NCBI GenBank assembly: GCA_937894795.1
Contig: CALCQV010000161.1
Span: 1 to 53,822 of the forward strand
Direction: 5' to 3'
From: an uncultured Bacteroidales bacterium
GTDB taxonomy: Bacteria; Bacteroidota; Bacteroidia; Bacteroidales; Lentimicrobiaceae
Length of the DNA stretch: 53,822 nt
A program made the translations under genes and the position numbers. Below are positions 1-7,670 of this stretch, one piece after another; position 1 is the first letter of the stretch, and every line of letters starts with the position of its first letter. Below the pieces are notes generated by a model. The model did no database searches. It worked only from the letters and a program-made list of their open reading frames with translations, and was not told the DNA's origin.

Positions 1-27
1 AACAGGGATTGCAATACGTTTAGTCAT
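1..27 (-). CDS. NifX/NifB-like protein, N-terminal fragment (cut by window edge)
   Basis: The reverse strand reads ATG from 27 and encodes MTKRIAIPV before the window ends. This opening resembles the first beta strand of the dinitrogenase iron-molybdenum cofactor biosynthesis family (NifX/NifB C-terminal type), which usually begins M-x-x-I-A-I-P-V. It lies 30 bp downstream of the peroxiredoxin stop on the same strand, so it is probably the fourth gene of the DUF134 operon. Only nine residues are visible, so the family call is an inference from the start motif and the presence of another NifX-like gene in the operon. Confidence 0.4.
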
Positions 28-57
28 TTTAGCACGTTTTTTAGTAAGTTATTTTAT

Positions 58-774
58 TTATTGATTATATTGTTTAAGTAATGCTTTTTCAACTTGGTCC
101 TTATCGAGCTTACTTGTACAGAAAAACCAATCATAACATTTAGTGTTTTGATCAGCTGATTCCATTCTTTCTTTCGCTACACCGCATGAGCCAGCAGTTG
201 GAACAATAACTTCGTCTCCCGGATACCAATCGGCAGGTGTTGCAACTGAGAATACGTCAGCGGTTTGCATGGCAATTAATGCTCTATACAACTCATCAAA
301 GTTGCGACCTAAACTAAGCGGATAATATATAATAGCCCTAATAGTCCCGGTTGGATCAACAAAAAATACTGCTCTAACTGCTTTTGTGTTACTTTCACCA
401 GGCATCATCATACCATATTTTTTGGCAACTTCCATGGTTATGTCTTCTATCAAAGGAAATTTGACTTCTACATCCTTCATTCCTTTGTACTCAATCTTCT
501 CCTTAATGGTTCTTAACCATGCAATATGGCTGTATAAACCATCTACTGACAATCCTACTAACTTACAATTTGCTTCAGCAAATTTCGATTCCATGTTAGC
601 GAATGTCATGAATTCTGATGTGCAAACAGGTGTAAAATCTGCAGGATGACTAAATAGAATTACCCAGCTACCTTGGTAATCTGTTGGAAAATTGATTTCA
701 CCCTGAGTTGTTGTGGCCTTGAATAAAGGAGCCTTTTCACCAATGCGCGGCATTGAATAAACTTGTTCTTCCAT
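58..774 (-). CDS. peroxiredoxin, Prx6/archaeal 1-Cys-like type
   Basis: A thiol peroxidase expected to reduce hydrogen peroxide or organic hydroperoxides in the cytosol. The 238-residue protein has the peroxidatic motif PADFTPVCTSEF with the reactive cysteine at C51. It has the long C-terminal extension of the Prx6 family, with further cysteines at C197, C213 and C219. The C213/C219 pair resembles the resolving cysteines of archaeal Prx6 enzymes. No signal peptide is present. It lies 12 bp downstream of the NifX-like gene and 30 bp upstream of a second NifX-like start, so it is most likely co-transcribed from the DUF134 promoter. The family assignment is firm. The reductant is not visible. 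Confidence 0.93.
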   Translation of the reverse strand: MEEQVYSMPRIGEKAPLFKATTTQGEINFPTDYQGSWVILFSHPADFTPVCTSEFMTFANMESKFAEANCKLVGLSVDGLYSHIAWLRTIKEKIEYKGMKDVEVKFPLIEDITMEVAKKYGMMMPGESNTKAVRAVFFVDPTGTIRAIIYYPLSLGRNFDELYRALIAMQTADVFSVATPADWYPGDEVIVPTAGSCGVAKERMESADQNTKCYDWFFCTSKLDKDQVEKALLKQYNQ

Positions 775-786
775 TTTGAAAAAATA

Positions 787-1122
787 TTATTTGTTTTTAG
801 AAATATTTTGTTTGAGCAATTCTATTAATTCACCAATTGTCCTATCAGGTAGTTTGACCATAATCATTTGAATTTTAAGACTATCTAGAAGTGATTTGAT
901 CTTTATTCCAAACTCACCTGAAATTACTTTATCAACATTCTTTTTCGCAATAAACTCAACGGCGGCAATCCCAGCTCCTTGTTCCGCATCGTTTGCACTA
1001 TTTGGGATAAATTCTATACTGCCAATCATATCATCATATATGACGAAATAGGAACAGCGACCGAAACGCATATCAATTTTCGATTCCAGAGAAGTCCCAG
1101 TAGAGGTAATTGCAATTTTCAT
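787..1122 (-). CDS. NifX/NifB C-terminal family protein (dinitrogenase FeMo-cofactor biosynthesis domain)
   Basis: A 111-residue single-domain protein of the family that binds iron-molybdenum or other Fe-S precursors in NifX, NafY and the NifB C-terminus. Visible family features are the N-terminal strand MKIAITSTG, the FGRCSYFVIYD segment around residue 20-30 and a central glycine-rich stretch near GAGIAAVEF. No other nif genes are in the window, so nitrogen fixation is not implied. Stand-alone members are common in anaerobes, often beside DUF134 regulators and Mrp/MinD-like ATPases, and their role is mostly unknown. It sits 20 bp downstream of the DUF134 gene and 12 bp upstream of the peroxiredoxin gene. 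A redox or metal-related role is inferred from context. Confidence 0.85.
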   Translation of the reverse strand: MKIAITSTGTSLESKIDMRFGRCSYFVIYDDMIGSIEFIPNSANDAEQGAGIAAVEFIAKKNVDKVISGEFGIKIKSLLDSLKIQMIMVKLPDRTIGELIELLKQNISKNK

Positions 1123-1142
1123 AATTATTCGTTTATTTTTTG

Positions 1143-1562
1143 TTATAATTCTGCATCTACTTTACTTATATAAGCACTTCCACATAATGCACATTGCGGG
1201 ATAGTTTCTCCAATTTCTTGATCATTAAAATAGCAAGAACAACTTTCACAATGATACCATGAACTGTCAAAATAAATTTTACCGCCTTCAATGCTTATCT
1301 GCCGCCCTTCTACAAAAGCTGATGCAATTTTCTTCCTTACACTAGCATATATTCGGGTAAAAGTAGGCCTTGATACATTCATTGCTATTGAAGCCTGATT
1401 ATGGTTATATCCATCATAATCACACAAACGCAACGCTTCATATTCTTCAAATAATAAGACAACCGGTTCACTTGAACTCTCTGATAATTCAAGACCATAA
1501 GGTTTGAATCCTTTAATTACAGGGGGATTAAGTATTTTTCGAGGCATTATATTTCTAGGCAT
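1143..1562 (-). CDS. DUF134 family DNA-binding protein with zinc ribbon
   Basis: The start at 1562 gives a 139-residue protein beginning MPRNIMPRK, matching the MPRxxK opening of DUF134 proteins. Longer upstream starts are disfavoured because they precede the -7 element at 1586-1593. MPRK at 1547 is an alternative. Residues about 34-95 carry the family core: EEYEALRLCDYDG, then a sigma-70 region-4-like helix-turn-helix (SRPTFTRIYASVRKKIA). The C-terminus has C105, C108, C110, C124 and C127, a CxxC...CxxC zinc or metal ribbon. It is probably the regulator of its own operon. Two 14-bp dyads immediately upstream are candidate operators. The signal sensed is not shown by the sequence, though the metal ribbon and peroxiredoxin neighbour point to redox or metals. 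Confidence 0.88.
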   Translation of the reverse strand: MPRNIMPRKILNPPVIKGFKPYGLELSESSSEPVVLLFEEYEALRLCDYDGYNHNQASIAMNVSRPTFTRIYASVRKKIASAFVEGRQISIEGGKIYFDSSWYHCESCSCYFNDQEIGETIPQCALCGSAYISKVDAEL

Positions 1563-1568
1563 ACTAAA

Positions 1569-1608
1569 TGAGCATTTGTTCACTACAAAGATACTGAACA
1601 TTTGCTTA
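1569..1608. promoter_or_regulatory. paired operator dyads in divergent promoter region
   Basis: Two related 14-bp dyads, TGAGCATTTGTTCA (1569-1582) and TGAACATTTGCTTA (1595-1608), share the form TGARCA-TT-TGYTYA and differ at three positions. They are also the cores of a larger inverted repeat (1563-1582 against 1595-1614, 17 of 20 positions pairing). Their starts are 26 bp apart, about two and a half helical turns. The second dyad contains the -33 TTTG of the thioesterase promoter. The -7 element of the leftward DUF134 operon lies between the dyads. This is the expected layout for an autoregulator controlling both directions. Binding by the DUF134 protein is inferred. Confidence 0.6.
1586..1593 (-). 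promoter_or_regulatory. -7 element of DUF134 operon promoter
   Basis: The reverse strand reads TATCTTTG, a perfect match to the Bacteroidota -7 consensus TAnnTTTG, 23 bp before the chosen DUF134 start. No clear TTTG is seen at the -33 position. The element lies between the two candidate operator dyads. Confidence 0.5.
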
Positions 1609-1633
1609 TTTAGTACATTTATTTGTAATTTTG
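1601..1633 (+). promoter_or_regulatory. thioesterase promoter (TTTG-21-TAATTTTG)
   Basis: TTTG at 1601-1604, a 21-bp spacer and TAATTTTG at 1626-1633 match both halves of the Bacteroidota housekeeping promoter consensus. The ATG at 1648 follows after 14 bp, so the leader would be very short. The -33 box is inside the second operator dyad. Confidence 0.7.
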
Positions 1634-1647
1634 TAAAAAAATATTCG

Positions 1648-2028
1648 ATGAACGGTATTTTTACATCCCAATTTAGGGTTATCACACCTGATACACTTAA
1701 TGGTCATGGAACCTTATTTGGCGGAACAGCAATGAAATGGATGGATGAGGTTGCTTATATTTGCGCAACCAAATTAACAGGGCAAAAAATGGTTACTGTG
1801 AAAGTCAATCAAATCAGGTTCTTGCATCCAGTTAATCCAGGAACAATTATCGAAATTAGAAGTGAAGTAACCAAAATAAAGAATGTAAGTATTGAAATAA
1901 AGATCGAAATTCTTGCTGAAGTTGACGATTCTATTAACAGACAGAAGGCAATTGAAGGAAATTTTATTTTCGTAGCTCTGGATGAATCAAATAAACCCGT
2001 AAACATAAGGAGGATAAGTAATAATTAA
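1648..2028 (+). CDS. hot-dog fold acyl-CoA thioesterase (YciA/BFIT type)
   Basis: Hydrolyses acyl-CoA to free fatty acid and CoA in the cytosol. The 126-residue protein starting at 1648 carries the family signature NGHGTLFGGTAMKWMDEVA at residues 18-36, with the likely catalytic aspartate at D33. A single hot-dog domain of about 110 residues follows, the normal length for YciA-like enzymes that assemble as hexamers. An in-frame ATG at 1504 was not used because it lies upstream of the promoter and inside the DUF134 coding sequence. The gene is divergent from the DUF134 operon and its promoter overlaps a candidate operator, so it may respond to the same signal. Substrate chain length cannot be read from the sequence. 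Confidence 0.9.
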   Translation: MNGIFTSQFRVITPDTLNGHGTLFGGTAMKWMDEVAYICATKLTGQKMVTVKVNQIRFLHPVNPGTIIEIRSEVTKIKNVSIEIKIEILAEVDDSINRQKAIEGNFIFVALDESNKPVNIRRISNN

Positions 2029-2146
2029 TTGAGGCGAATTGTTTAATACCTTATTTCGTCAAACAACTCTTTACATTATTGCTTCTTAAGACATCATAAT
2101 ATTCCATATAATCGCTATTTTTTCGCTCGAACATTCCTTTAACATT

Positions 2147-2177
2147 CTGATATGTTATATGTTATATTACATATCAG
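2147..2177. repeat. inverted repeat upstream of the outer-membrane protein gene
   Basis: CTGATATGT (2147-2155) and ACATATCAG (2169-2177) are perfect 9-bp inverted arms around a 13-bp AT-rich spacer, ending 34 bp before the ATG at 2212. It could be an operator or a leader hairpin. No clear -7/-33 pair was found here. Confidence 0.4.
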
Positions 2178-2211
2178 TCCTCTTAAAATCAGGGGAAGAA
2201 ATGGTTCTATC

Positions 2212-2793
2212 ATGAAAAAGACATTGCTGCTTGCTTGGTTGGTCGCTTGCATGATGTTTAACGCGCAAGCACAAAATCCATTAAAGAATGGAATACAGGC
2301 TGGATATGGGATACTTTCTGTACCATTGATGATTGAACAAACTGGAGATATTCTATTAACCATTTTCAGTATAGGCTTCTACGACCAACCTGACAAGGTG
2401 TCTTCAACAGGTGTTTTGAATCTTGGCTATAACTATTATATCAATAGAAGAATTTCTGTTGGAGTTGATTATGGATGGGAGAAGATTTCCATAACATGGA
2501 ATGACGACAGGCCAGAAGGCTATGAATCATATACTGTTATTATAAATTCAATTACAGGGGGTCTTAAATACCATTTCATTGTAAAACAAAATTTTGGAAT
2601 GTATAGCAGATTATTAGTTGGTGTTGCCATCCCGGTCCGTTCTAAAGAAACGTTTCATCCATTTCCCATTCCTGATCTGGCTTTCCAGCTCACACCTGTA
2701 GGTGTCTTTTACGGCAATAAGTTTCAAGTATTCAGCGAATTAGGATATGGATTCCGAGGCTTGTTGAATTTGGGTATCAACATTAAATTCTGA
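2212..2793 (+). CDS. outer-membrane beta-barrel protein, function unknown
   Basis: The start MKKTLLLAWLVACMMFNAQAQ is a clear signal peptide with the AQAQ cleavage region, so the start at 2212 is preferred over the ATG at 2152. The mature part of about 170 residues alternates hydrophobic and polar residues in short strands separated by turns (for example GVLNLGYNYYINRRISVGVDYG). It ends in NLGINIKF with a terminal phenylalanine, as expected for a small 8-10 stranded outer-membrane barrel. I do not recognise a specific family or function. It is monocistronic: the next gene is on the other strand, and a hairpin overlaps its stop codon. Confidence 0.75.
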   Translation: MKKTLLLAWLVACMMFNAQAQNPLKNGIQAGYGILSVPLMIEQTGDILLTIFSIGFYDQPDKVSSTGVLNLGYNYYINRRISVGVDYGWEKISITWNDDRPEGYESYTVIINSITGGLKYHFIVKQNFGMYSRLLVGVAIPVRSKETFHPFPIPDLAFQLTPVGVFYGNKFQVFSELGYGFRGLLNLGINIKF

Positions 2794-2809
2794 CTTTATA
2801 CAAGTCAGA
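2789..2809 (+). terminator. possible weak terminator
   Basis: TCTGACTT and AAGTCAGA form an 8-bp stem with a 5-nt loop overlapping the stop codon of the barrel protein gene. It is followed by TTGTCCTTTT rather than a clean T run, so termination would be weak. Confidence 0.35.
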
Positions 2810-2843
2810 TTGTCCTTTTGATCAGTTGAATACCAGAAATGGT

Positions 2844-3053
2844 TCAGGATAAATCATGTTTTCTGATTCTTCTTCCTGTGATGCAATCATGAATTATCAC
2901 CTTTACAAAGTCAATCAAATATTTTACCGCCAAAGGCATTAATAACAGTAACACTATTAACAATATAAGCAGTTCTCCATCACTGGCACTGCCTGTTGCG
3001 CCAAAGCATTGATTGACAACCAAAAATAATAATGCCGGGAAAGCCTTCTTCAT
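2844..3053 (-). CDS. small membrane protein, unknown function
   Basis: A 69-residue protein with an N-terminal hydrophobic segment that could be a signal peptide (FPALLFLVVNQCFGATG). A second very hydrophobic segment at about residues 29-46 (ELLILLIVLLLLMPLAVKYL) is followed by a basic tail (GRRIRKHD). This predicts a small inner-membrane protein with its tail in the cytoplasm. No family is recognised. It stands alone between a rightward barrel gene and a rightward zinc-motif gene. The composition and the start MKKA look real, but the small size keeps confidence moderate. Confidence 0.5.
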   Translation of the reverse strand: MKKAFPALLFLVVNQCFGATGSASDGELLILLIVLLLLMPLAVKYLIDFVKVIIHDCITGRRIRKHDLS

Positions 3054-3280
3054 AATTGAATATCTCTAACTCAATGAATAATTTTCATTGAAATTCAACA
3101 TATTACAAAATTAGATAATTACGGGGGCAAAGTCAATCATCTTCAGGAATTTATTATTAATTACACGATTTATTTTAGCATTTATCGAGAAGCTATACCC
3201 AATATGATAAATTGCTCAACAAATATTCCATTTTAACTAAATATTTCGTATCTTAAGGGATTCATTTAAAACATCTTACT

Positions 3281-3763
3281 ATGGCAATGTTCAATCTAAA
3301 GGGTATGATGATTTTTCCCACTCCTGAAAGGATCAGGGAAACGGTAAAAATGAAAGAGATGATTGTAATTCAACAGTGTTATTGCCCCAATGGCCATAAC
3401 CTGGTGAGCAATCAGGCAATATTTGATAATTTTGAAGGTATAGTGCTCAAAACAAAATCAGAGAAGGGAGAAGGACTTGTTGCCCTTAGCCCTGTATTTG
3501 GGATTAAGCAGCGTGTTTCTATAGGGATTACCCTGATGAAAGACGAACTGCTTGAAATCACTTGCCCTGAATGTAACGCCACATTGCCGGTTTATTCTGC
3601 CTGCTCCTGCGGTGGCAGTCTGATCACCTTGTTCCTCGATCAGCAGAATGATTTTACAAATAGTGTATTAATCTGCAACAGAGTTGGTTGTCAAAATGCA
3701 CAGATCAGGGCACACAATGAAGTGGCTAATTATGATGATTCGGGCAATGTAATCTTTCGCTGA
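3281..3763 (+). CDS. cysteine-rich, probable zinc-binding protein, unknown function
   Basis: A 160-residue cytosolic protein with several cysteine pairs: QCYCPNGH near residues 32-39, CPEC near 105-108, CSCGG near 117-121, and CNRVGC near 141-146. The spacing suggests two zinc-ribbon-like knuckles framing a central beta-rich segment. A second ATG two codons on (MFNLKG) is an alternative start. No catalytic motif or known family is recognised. No operon partner is visible: the upstream gene is divergent and the downstream gene convergent, with a hairpin terminator between. Zinc binding is inferred only from the cysteines. Confidence 0.7.
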   Translation: MAMFNLKGMMIFPTPERIRETVKMKEMIVIQQCYCPNGHNLVSNQAIFDNFEGIVLKTKSEKGEGLVALSPVFGIKQRVSIGITLMKDELLEITCPECNATLPVYSACSCGGSLITLFLDQQNDFTNSVLICNRVGCQNAQIRAHNEVANYDDSGNVIFR

Positions 3764-3873
3764 AATGTCTGAATCTGAAATGATATGAGCAGAATATAAG
3801 TGAATTTATTATTACTGATGAACTGTAAATATTGTTAGGTCAACAGTTCAGGCTACTTTCATCGCTAATAATA

Positions 3874-3901
3874 AAACCGCTTCTCTTGCGAGGGGCGGTT
3901 T
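3874..3901. terminator. bidirectional hairpin terminator
   Basis: A 12-bp stem (3874-3885 with 3890-3901, including two G-T wobbles) and a TTGC loop, flanked by CTTTATTT on the plus side and TTATTATT on the minus side. It lies between the convergent zinc-motif gene and the T9SS cargo gene. Confidence 0.75.
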
Positions 3902-3952
3902 CTTTATTTAAAGTTCTTGGAGAACAGATTAAAATAGCCTTATCTGCAACTA

Positions 3953-5020
3953 CTACTTAATAAATTTAGTAGCATAAACATCATTTTCACCAAACACTTT
4001 ACATACATAAATGCCCGGCTCAAGCATACTTACATCAACAACTCCTAAGCTGTTTTCTGATAGCAGCAGCCTGCCATTAATATTATAAACCTCAACATTT
4101 CTGATCTTGTCATGACTTGACAGGTACAACATATCACTGACAGGATTAGGATAGATATGAGTTTCAGATGCCGTTTCAATTTTAGGTACATCAATTATAA
4201 TAGAGGTTAGGTATTGAAACTCAACAGTTTCATTGTCTGTAGTTAGTAACGCTACATTCCCAAATTCATTGGCATACCACTGGTAACTTATGGTTTCATA
4301 CATTTCAACACCAACAAATTCCCACCCACCTAGAGGATTCCAGGTATAGGTTGAATCGGTGTGAATTGAAGTTACCTGAACTCGCAAAGTAGCATATGAA
4401 CCGACAGGTGTTATCAGCGTTCCGCTTCCATCAGCCATTATATTGGCTGTAATGTGACTGATTACATGTGTTGAATCAATTAGCATATCAGAAAACCTGA
4501 CAGAGGTTGTGCTTGTGCCTATAGTTGAGGACTGCGACTGATTTCCATAACTACAAGGTAACGGTAGTGAATTAGGAGCAGGATTAAATGAGTGAGATTC
4601 CAGGAATGAAAAACCCGGTGAGATGAAATAGGCATTCCCTCCAAGTTCATACATCCCATCTAATTCCGAACGTTCGAAGCCCTGAATATGTATAGAACCC
4701 ATCTCATCATAAACAGTGGTTACCTGCGCAAGATTTGCCTCCGGAAATAATTCATGTCCGGGGACATCAGCGGGATGGAGGAATCTGATTGTATCAGCAT
4801 AATGGGATGAAGCAGAACTGAAATCCCAGGTTTGACCTGTACCTGAAGCACCGGGGCCGGTAAAGGTAGAAGTGTCAATTGCACGCATCATGACAGTGCC
4901 CGGTACCGGCATATCATCATGAGTGATAGTGATTTGTCCCAATACTGAAGATGTGTTGATTAAGAAAATCAGAACAGTGAACAATTCACCTGACTTGCTT
5001 AGCGTAAAGAATTTTTTCAT
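3953..5020 (-). CDS. secreted protein with T9SS type A sorting domain
   Basis: A 355-residue exported protein starting MKKFFTLSKSGELF with a hydrophobic signal segment ending near VLGQI. The middle, about residues 15-270, is beta-rich with no recognised enzymatic motif; a tract near residue 25-45 (DTSTFTGPGASGTGQTWDFS) resembles Bacteroidota secreted proteins of unknown function. The C-terminus has the type A sorting signature: IYPNPVSDMLYLS, then VEVYNINGRLLL, then LEPGIYVCKVF and a lysine-ending tail. The protein should cross the outer membrane through the type IX secretion system and be anchored or released. The start at 5020 is preferred to 5038 because it begins the signal peptide. It is monocistronic. 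Confidence 0.85.
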   Translation of the reverse strand: MKKFFTLSKSGELFTVLIFLINTSSVLGQITITHDDMPVPGTVMMRAIDTSTFTGPGASGTGQTWDFSSASSHYADTIRFLHPADVPGHELFPEANLAQVTTVYDEMGSIHIQGFERSELDGMYELGGNAYFISPGFSFLESHSFNPAPNSLPLPCSYGNQSQSSTIGTSTTSVRFSDMLIDSTHVISHITANIMADGSGTLITPVGSYATLRVQVTSIHTDSTYTWNPLGGWEFVGVEMYETISYQWYANEFGNVALLTTDNETVEFQYLTSIIIDVPKIETASETHIYPNPVSDMLYLSSHDKIRNVEVYNINGRLLLSENSLGVVDVSMLEPGIYVCKVFGENDVYATKFIK

Positions 5021-5221
5021 ACCGTTTCGTATTTGCAATTTGTGTTATTAAATTGTAACAAACTGGAATAAGATATGTTACAGGGCTCCACTTAAAATAT
5101 TTAATATCTCCGTTCTTCCTTTGGCACTTGCCAGCCATAGCTTTCACATACCATTAAAAACGCACTGCATCCATTCACTTAGGTGAGAATGTGTTAATTT
5201 TATAGCCATAAATTTCAGAAT

Positions 5222-7633
5222 ATGAAAATATTGAACACACTCTTTACAGGTGTCCTGTCATTGTTGATTTTTACGGGCCATCTTTACGCTCAGCAGGCTG
5301 ATCGCACTTTCAAGAGCTGGAAAGCGCAGGACTCACACTATGAGATTATTGTTAGTGATGGTAAGTATGTTATTGAGCCTTTGAATGAGAAAATAATTCA
5401 TGTTATTTTCTATCCTGAAGGAAAGGAAGTCAAAAACTTCTCGTATGCAGCAGATATGGAGTCAACAATGCCAACTCTGACAACTACTGAAAATGAAAAT
5501 AGCCTGATACTGGATTCGAAGAATGGAATTGATTTATTGGTAACATATAACCCATTCAATATAAGCTATTCAATCAATGGGAAACCTCTATTGGCAGAAA
5601 CTACAGGATATATGGAGGCCGATAGCAGTTGGATGATAAATCTGGGTATTACATCCAATGAAGTCCTTTATGGGGGCGGTGCCCGTGTGCTTGGCATGAA
5701 TCGTCGGGGCAATCGTTTACAGTTGTACAACCGGGCTCACTATGGCTATGAAACCAGGTCAGAACTCATGAATTACACATTGCCCTTGATGCTCTCTTCC
5801 AAGCTGTATGCTGTTCTTTTTGATAATGCCGGATTGGGTTACCTTGACCTTGACAGTAAGCAGACAAACACGCTGTCATACGAATCATACAGTGGCACCC
5901 CAAATTACTATATTATCGCCGGCACTGATTGGTTTGACCTCGTTGGTCAATATACGCTGCTCACCGGGCGCCAGCCATTGCCACCCCGTTGGGCTTTTGG
6001 CAATTTTAGCAGCCGTTTTGGTTATCATTCCCAAAAGCAAACAGAGAAAACTGTTGACCTTTTCTTTAAGGAAGACATTCCTTTGGATGCTGTAATTATT
6101 GATATTTATTGGTTTGGCAAGGAGATTAAGGGTGAAATGGGTAATCTTCAATGGTATACTGACAGTTTTCCATCACCCGTTGATATGATAAAAAAGTTTG
6201 AGAAGAAGGGAGTTAAAACAGTACTGGTAAGTGAGCCATTTATCTTAACAACTTCAAACAGATGGAAGGAGACTGTTGAAAAGGATGTGTTGGCAAAAAA
6301 CAGTAAAGGCGAACCTTATACGTATGATTTCTACTTTGGCAACACGGGTTTGATTGATTTGTATAAGCCGGAAGCACGTACGTGGTTCTGGAATATTTAT
6401 AAGGACCTCACCCTTCAGGGTATAGCAGGTTGGTGGGGGGATCTTGGGGAACCCGAAGTTCATCCTGCCGACATTATTCACAGCATTGGCACAGGAAATG
6501 AAATTCACAATGCTTATGGACATGAATGGGCCAAGTTAATATTTGAGGGCTACGCTAAGGACTTCCCGAATACCCGTCCTTTTATACTTATGCGTGCCGG
6601 TTATGCCGGAACACAGAGATATGGAATGATACCATGGTCAGGTGATGTCAGCAGAAGCTGGGGTGGATTAATCCCGCAACCTGAAATTGCTCTTCAGATG
6701 GGTATGCAGGGAATTGGCTATATGCATTCTGACCTTGGAGGCTTCGCAGGAGGTGATTCTATTAACGATGAACTGTATGTACGTTGGCTTCAATATGGAG
6801 TATTCCAACCTATTTTTAGGCCTCACGCTCAGGAGCATATTCCTTCAGAACCTGTTTTTCAGAATTACAGAACTAAACTCTTTGCCAAACAAGCCATTGA
6901 TCTCCGTTATAAACTCCTCCCCTACAATTCCTCTCTGGCTTATAAAAACGCTACTTCCGGTCATCCTCTAATGACTCCATTATTCTTTTATTACCCTGAC
7001 AATACTTCATTATTAACCTATGACTCTGCATATATGTGGGGTGATGCCTTCCTCGTATCACCGGTTAAAAGGCCGGGTGCCGTATACCAGGAGATTTACT
7101 TTCCAAAAGGTAACACATGGATTGACTTCTATACTAATATACCATACGAAGGAGGAAAAACCATTGATCTCCCCCTCTCAATGAATAATATACCCGTTTT
7201 TGTTAAAGGCGGATCTTTCATCCCAATGAGCATAGAATCAAAAAGTACTGCAAGCTACAATCTTGATGAATTCGAGATGCATTATTACGCTGACCCACTT
7301 GCAGTCAAATCTGACTATTCCCTTTATAATGACGATGGAATAACCCCTTATGCCAATGAAAAGGACAAATATGAACTCCTGAATTTCACAGCAGTTAATG
7401 AAGAAAGCTCTCTTACCATATCAATGCAGAAGGTCACCAAAGATGTAACTTATGCTGACAAAAGCCATAAAATCAAATTCTTTGTTCATAACTTAGCAAT
7501 GAAGCCAGCTTCCATTGTCGTCAATGGTCAACCAATAAATCCAAAGAAAATATCATGGAATCCGGTTACCAACAAACTGATTTTCGATGTAGTATGTACC
7601 ACAACCAATTCTGATATCATCATTAATAAATAG
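5222..7633 (+). CDS. secreted glycoside hydrolase family 31 (alpha-glucosidase / 4-alpha-glucosyltransferase type)
   Basis: Acts on alpha-linked glucans or xylosides by a retaining mechanism. The 803-residue protein has a signal peptide (LLIFTGHLYAQQ) without a lipobox and without a T9SS tail, so it is probably periplasmic. Residues about 30-250 form the N-terminal beta-sandwich, 255-560 the catalytic barrel and the rest the C-terminal sandwiches. The nucleophile is probably D407 in GWWGDLGEPE and the acid/base D475 in PWSGDVSRSW. This 68-residue spacing and WGDLGEPE motif resemble Cellvibrio Agd31B, an oligosaccharide 4-alpha-glucosyltransferase, more than classical alpha-glucosidases with W-x-D-M-N-E. 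No SusC/D pair lies nearby. The family is certain; the transferase activity is inference. Confidence 0.92.
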   Translation: MKILNTLFTGVLSLLIFTGHLYAQQADRTFKSWKAQDSHYEIIVSDGKYVIEPLNEKIIHVIFYPEGKEVKNFSYAADMESTMPTLTTTENENSLILDSKNGIDLLVTYNPFNISYSINGKPLLAETTGYMEADSSWMINLGITSNEVLYGGGARVLGMNRRGNRLQLYNRAHYGYETRSELMNYTLPLMLSSKLYAVLFDNAGLGYLDLDSKQTNTLSYESYSGTPNYYIIAGTDWFDLVGQYTLLTGRQPLPPRWAFGNFSSRFGYHSQKQTEKTVDLFFKEDIPLDAVIIDIYWFGKEIKGEMGNLQWYTDSFPSPVDMIKKFEKKGVKTVLVSEPFILTTSNRWKETVEKDVLAKNSKGEPYTYDFYFGNTGLIDLYKPEARTWFWNIYKDLTLQGIAGWWGDLGEPEVHPADIIHSIGTGNEIHNAYGHEWAKLIFEGYAKDFPNTRPFILMRAGYAGTQRYGMIPWSGDVSRSWGGLIPQPEIALQMGMQGIGYMHSDLGGFAGGDSINDELYVRWLQYGVFQPIFRPHAQEHIPSEPVFQNYRTKLFAKQAIDLRYKLLPYNSSLAYKNATSGHPLMTPLFFYYPDNTSLLTYDSAYMWGDAFLVSPVKRPGAVYQEIYFPKGNTWIDFYTNIPYEGGKTIDLPLSMNNIPVFVKGGSFIPMSIESKSTASYNLDEFEMHYYADPLAVKSDYSLYNDDGITPYANEKDKYELLNFTAVNEESSLTISMQKVTKDVTYADKSHKIKFFVHNLAMKPASIVVNGQPINPKKISWNPVTNKLIFDVVCTTTNSDIIINK

Positions 7634-7635
7634 TG

Positions 7636-7643
7636 TATTTTTG
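7636..7643 (+). promoter_or_regulatory. -7 promoter element before coiled-coil lipoprotein gene
   Basis: TATTTTTG matches TAnnTTTG perfectly. It sits directly after the GH31 stop codon and 27 bp before the lipoprotein ATG, suggesting the lipoprotein has its own promoter. No -33 TTTG is seen. Confidence 0.4.
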
Positions 7644-7670
7644 CAATTCAAAACCTAAATAAGACAAAGC

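Noticed and set aside
1..1122. Nitrogen-fixation locus suggested by the NifX-like proteins
   Set aside because: No nifH, nifD, nifK, nifE, nifN or full NifB is present. Stand-alone NifX-domain proteins are widespread in anaerobes that do not fix nitrogen.
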